Assembly: GCA_001799675.1 (NCBI GenBank)
Contig: MGTX01000017.1
Span: 82,623 to 146,622, forward strand
Length of the DNA stretch: 64,000 nucleotides
Direction: 5' to 3'
Origin: Elusimicrobia bacterium GWA2_66_18
Lineage (GTDB): Bacteria; Elusimicrobiota; Elusimicrobia; UBA1565; UBA9628
A program made the translations under genes and the position numbers. Positions 63,124-64,000 of the stretch are shown here, one piece after another. Each line of letters opens with the position of its first letter. Position 1 is the first letter of the stretch. The notes below the pieces were generated by a model. It was not told the DNA's origin, searched no databases, and was given only the letters and a program-made list of their open reading frames with translations.

Positions 63124-63855
63124 TCAGGCCGCCGAGGCGGCCTTCTCGGGCTTGTAAAGGATGCGTTGACAACTGTCGCAGTTGACCAGCGCCTTCTGCT
63201 TGGCGACCTCGGCGGCCATGCTGGGCGAGATGTTGATCTGGCACGAGCCGCAGTGGCCGTCGATGACCGGGACGATGGCGTCCGGCTTGCCGCGCGAGCG
63301 GATGTGGTCGTAGATCCGCATCAACTCGGGAGGCACGGGGGCGGCGGTCGCGTCGCGCTCGGCCTTGGCCGTCGCATGGCGGCCCTGGGCATGGGAAAGC
63401 TCGGCTTCCAGTTTTTCCCGATCTTTCTTGGAGAACTCATTGGTCTTATTGAACTCGACGACGGCGGCCTTTTCCTCGATCCTGGCCGCGTCAATCTGCT
63501 CCATGATCTGGAGGATCTCGGTCTCGATGTCGCCGACCGCGGCCTTTTCCTTCTCGATCTCGGCCTGCATGACCTTATAGGCCTCGTTGGACTTGAGGTC
63601 GTTGAGCTGGCCTGCGTGCTTGCGGGCGGCCTCCTCCTTGGCGGCGACGTCGAGCTCCTTGGACTTCTTCTTCTTCTCGAGCTCGAGAATCTTGGCCTTG
63701 GCGGCGTCCAAGAGGCGCTTCTCGCTTGCGAGATCCGCCTCCAGCGCCGCGAGGCGCGGCGGAACCGCGTCGATCTCCTTCTGGATGGAATCGAGCGCGG
63801 AGTCCTTCTCCTGCAGGGCGACGAGGGATTGGAGGGCTTCTTTAGTCAGGGCCAT
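63124..63855 (-). CDS. Coiled-coil C4 zinc-ribbon protein (COG1579)
   Basis: The 243-residue protein is mostly a long antiparallel coiled coil (about 5-170, rich in Lys/Glu/Ala), followed by a C-terminal zinc ribbon CGSCQ...CDSCQR (about 203-228). This is the COG1579 family, possibly nucleic-acid or ribosome associated; the exact role is unsettled. A perfect TATAAT (minus strand, 63867-63872) lies 11 bases before the ATG, predicting a leader of about four bases. The last codons form a GGCCGC-CTCG-GCGGCC hairpin just before rnpB. Confidence 0.88.
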   Translation of the reverse strand: MALTKEALQSLVALQEKDSALDSIQKEIDAVPPRLAALEADLASEKRLLDAAKAKILELEKKKKSKELDVAAKEEAARKHAGQLNDLKSNEAYKVMQAEIEKEKAAVGDIETEILQIMEQIDAARIEEKAAVVEFNKTNEFSKKDREKLEAELSHAQGRHATAKAERDATAAPVPPELMRIYDHIRSRGKPDAIVPVIDGHCGSCQINISPSMAAEVAKQKALVNCDSCQRILYKPEKAASAA

Positions 63856-63914
63856 CGAGTTCCATCATTATAGAATATTTCTCCAGCCGCGGCGCTTCCT
63901 TGCCGCAGCTGTGC

Positions 63915-63931
63915 TAGAATGGTTCGCGATG
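63915..63931 (+). promoter_or_regulatory. -10 box before the right-edge gene
   Basis: TAGAAT (63915-63920) ends eight bases before the ATG at 63929. It is divergent from the TATAAT of the zinc-ribbon gene 43 bases away. No -35 match was identified. Confidence 0.45.
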
Positions 63932-64000
63932 ATGAAGAGACTGTGCGGCGCCCTCTTGGCGTTTTGCGTCTTCTCAATCGGCCCGCGCGCAAGCGCGCGG
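63929..64000 (+). CDS. Start of a secreted-protein gene, cut by window edge
   Basis: Only 24 codons are visible, beginning MMKRLCGALLAF and ending in an Ala-x-Ala-type region (ASAR). This is a typical signal peptide: two basic residues, a hydrophobic core and a small-residue cleavage site. Either of the adjacent ATGs could start it. The product cannot be identified. Confidence 0.55.
   Translation, partial: MMKRLCGALLAFCVFSIGPRASAR

Noticed and set aside
62793..63873. Open frames across 62.8-63.9 kb on the plus strand
   Set aside because: They run through the RNase P RNA and antisense to the zinc-ribbon gene. The RNA has matching terminal helices and conserved signatures.

Overview
The window is a dense, G+C-rich bacterial chromosome segment of about 61 protein genes and one RNA gene, with almost no non-coding space. 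The heptose genes gmhA and rfaE2, NagZ, type IV pilus ATPases and many signal-peptide proteins point to a Gram-negative, outer-membrane organism. The many TPR, HEAT and NHL secreted proteins, short intergenic gaps and Gat-type amidotransferase would suit Elusimicrobiota or a similar deep lineage. That placement is an inference from style, with low confidence, because no rRNA is present.

Layout. 1-5220 (minus): doxX, dnaX, recR, cbs and a TPR protein, mostly joined by 4-base overlaps. 5299-6653 (plus): two small secreted proteins. 6650-15100 (minus): a signalling and pilus block made of a helical protein, an HD-GYP phosphodiesterase, a REC-PilB fusion ATPase, a TPR protein and a PAS histidine kinase, followed by a secreted kinase-like protein. 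15201-28870 (plus): M18 aminopeptidase, nagZ and a HEAT protein, then a 12-gene run of GAF-HD-GYP, rsmI, tsaC, glyA, a response regulator, mtnP, cdd, a carrier-like protein, a zinc-ribbon/TM protein, accC, gmhA and rfaE2. 28901-35506 (minus): VapBC-type toxin-antitoxin, PEBP protein, a small secreted protein, a giant NHL/transglutaminase/TPR protein and gatB. 35600-37500: a lower-G+C island with a DUF3800 protein, an ATP-pyrophosphatase (Dph6-like) and an integron-type attC site. 37516-45120 (minus): NUDIX, gatA, TPR, gatC, pcrA/uvrD and an alpha-glucan phosphorylase. 45198-47568 (plus): two unknown proteins and dus. 47582-49422 (minus): glycosyltransferase and DUF1015. 49490-56084 (plus): nadD-yqeK fusion, LytR_C protein, pilT, cyclic-nucleotide-binding protein, rsfS, argS and DUF4279. 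56173-61246 (minus): two unknown secreted proteins, hemL and hemB. 61275-62711 (plus): guaB. 62760-63855 (minus): RNase P RNA and a coiled-coil zinc-ribbon protein. The right edge cuts a secreted protein gene.

The most coherent regulatory signal is that many first genes have a sigma70-like -10 box ending exactly six bases before the start codon, often with a matching -35 box. This implies leaderless mRNAs, while genes inside operons use Shine-Dalgarno sequences or stop/start overlaps. Other points of interest are the attC-flanked cassette that separates gatB from gatCA, a carrier protein beside accC whose biotinyl lysine position holds cysteine, a secreted protein with degenerate kinase motifs, a receiver domain fused to PilB beside HD-GYP and histidine kinase genes, and pilT plus a cyclic-nucleotide sensor inserted in the nadD-rsfS neighbourhood.
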